A DNA stretch of 15,805 nt from CANJSG01 sp038203875 (lineage in GTDB: Bacteria > Verrucomicrobiota > Verrucomicrobiia > Limisphaerales > CANJSG01): contig JBBRDN010000090.1 in the NCBI GenBank assembly GCA_038203875.1, positions 1-15,805 of the forward strand. The letters run 5' to 3'. The translations under genes and the position numbers were made by a program. Below, piece after piece: positions 15,224 to 15,805 of the stretch. The notes below the pieces were generated by a model, which saw nothing but the letters and a program-made list of their open reading frames with translations, ran no database searches and was not told the DNA's origin. How positions within the stretch are numbered: the stretch's first letter is position 1; each line of letters opens with the position of its first letter.

Positions 15224-15296
15224 ACCGCAGAAAACGCGAAGAAAGTAGAAGCCGAATTGCTGGTCTTCATTCCGTGTGGTCTGCGTTTTCTGCGGT
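15224..15296. repeat. Inverted repeat with perfect 14-bp arms between binding-protein and ATPase genes
   Basis: ACCGCAGAAAACGC (15224-15237) is exactly complementary to GCGTTTTCTGCGGT (15283-15296), with 45 bases between the arms. GAAGA and TCTTC inside could extend the pairing. The arms resemble the ACCGCAGA..ACGCAGA-type repeats scattered through intergenic DNA of many environmental bacteria. It could stabilise or end the upstream transcript, or be a mobile repeat remnant. Confidence 0.8.
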
Positions 15297-15310
15297 TCAT
15301 GATGGGCGAC

Positions 15311-15805
15311 TCAGTTCCGTCCCTTGGCGATCTTCTTGTATTTGTCCTGCGCCCAGGTCTGCCACTGGATCTTCAGGCGGTTGCGGACGGCGGGGTCCTT
15401 CCATTCGTTCCGCGCGAGGCGCAGGGCTTCCGTGCCGGAGATGGGCACGGTGCCGAGGTTTTTCCACTGATCGCCGTTGCCCTTCAGCGGCATGACGGCT
15501 TTCCACGCTTGGCGGAGTTCCGGATGCGTATCGACCAGCAGCGCGCCGATCAATGCGGCCACGACCTCGCGGCGTTCGCGGGCCAGCTTGGAGTCGTAGT
15601 TGAAGGTGTTCGTCACGGCGAAGGGCGAATACTGGATGTTCGAGTCGTCCTTGAAGCGGCCGTAGAAATCCGGCCGCACGCACATGCGGTCGATCGATTC
15701 CTTGACCGCACCGCCTGGCCGGCCGGTCTGGAGGAACCACAGCTTCTGGCCTTCCTCACCGAGCGTGAAGTCGATGAAGCGCCGGGCGGTCTTCAGATTG
15801 GGTGC
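15311..15805 (-). CDS. ABC transporter extracellular substrate-binding protein, C-terminal part
   Basis: The last 164 codons or so of a solute-binding protein; the 5' end lies right of the window. The reading frame is open from the window edge and starts PNLKTARRFIDFTLGEEGQK, then LWFLQTGRPGGAVKESIDR, the usual C-terminal pattern of bacterial periplasmic binding proteins (family 1/6 type, near ferric-iron, thiamine and sugar binders). It goes on with FAVTNTFNYDSKLARERREV, then LVDTHPELRQAWKAVM, and ends KIAKGRN. An internal ATG at 15685 is not a credible start because the conserved fold continues upstream. It is followed after 119 bp by the ABC ATPase gene and probably feeds the same importer. 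The ligand cannot be told from this fragment. Confidence 0.88.
   Translation of the reverse strand, partial: APNLKTARRFIDFTLGEEGQKLWFLQTGRPGGAVKESIDRMCVRPDFYGRFKDDSNIQYSPFAVTNTFNYDSKLARERREVVAALIGALLVDTHPELRQAWKAVMPLKGNGDQWKNLGTVPISGTEALRLARNEWKDPAVRNRLKIQWQTWAQDKYKKIAKGRN

Noticed and set aside
13845..15248. Open frame of 467 codons on the plus strand
   Set aside because: It is antisense to the well-supported ABC ATPase and part of the His-rich gene, and its translation shows no domain.

Overview
The window is high-GC DNA with no rRNA, tRNA, CRISPR array or recognisable transposon. It looks like a member of the Planctomycetes-Verrucomicrobia-Chlamydiae (PVC) group. The main evidence is two secreted protein types that are hallmarks of that group: a DUF1587/DUF1592/DUF1588-type Planctomycete cytochrome c, and a PVC-type 'membrane-bound dehydrogenase' fused to a CxxCH heme domain. 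I favour Verrucomicrobiota over Planctomycetota, but this is inference. None of the gene starts I inspected has a clear Shine-Dalgarno sequence.

Left and centre (1-9423, all minus strand): a tight six-gene run. In transcription order it encodes a CE1-type esterase with an E-set-like N-terminus (9423-8227), a second CE1-type esterase with an N-terminal beta-barrel-like domain (8198-6966), a PVC-type sorbosone/glucose-dehydrogenase-like propeller with cytochrome c (6925-4220), a small secreted beta-sandwich protein (4217-3600), a GH10 endo-xylanase (3482-2178), and a DUF1592-family cytochrome that runs off the left edge (2137-<1). Gaps are 2 to about 117 bp. All six products carry export signals. 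This reads as an extracytoplasmic system that breaks down decorated xylan: the xylanase cuts the backbone, the esterases remove acetyl or feruloyl groups, and two heme c proteins supply a possible oxidative branch. Five of the six proteins carry Gly/Arg/Phe- or Gly/Pro/Ala-rich low-complexity insertions, which the other genes in the window lack.

Centre (9424-9941): a divergent intergenic region of about 518 bp. It contains a perfect 15-bp-stem hairpin, a terminator-like hairpin, a short GC-rich hairpin and a spaced direct repeat that could be an operator. To its right, on the plus strand, is a XylR-like regulator (9942-11102). It joins a LacI-type sugar-binding domain to an AraC-type DNA-binding domain and is the obvious candidate to switch on the xylan operon in response to xylose or xylo-oligosaccharides.

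Right (11229-15805, all minus strand): a second, transport-related set. In transcription order it encodes the C-terminus of an ABC-transporter substrate-binding protein (>15805-15311), an ABC ATPase of the CUT1/PotA/FbpC type (15191-14136), a small histidine-rich exported protein (14071-13541) and a TonB-dependent receptor (13349-11229). The His-rich protein beside this receptor suggests metal uptake or handling. No permease lies between the binding protein and the ATPase. An inverted repeat with perfect 14-bp arms fills the gap between these two genes.
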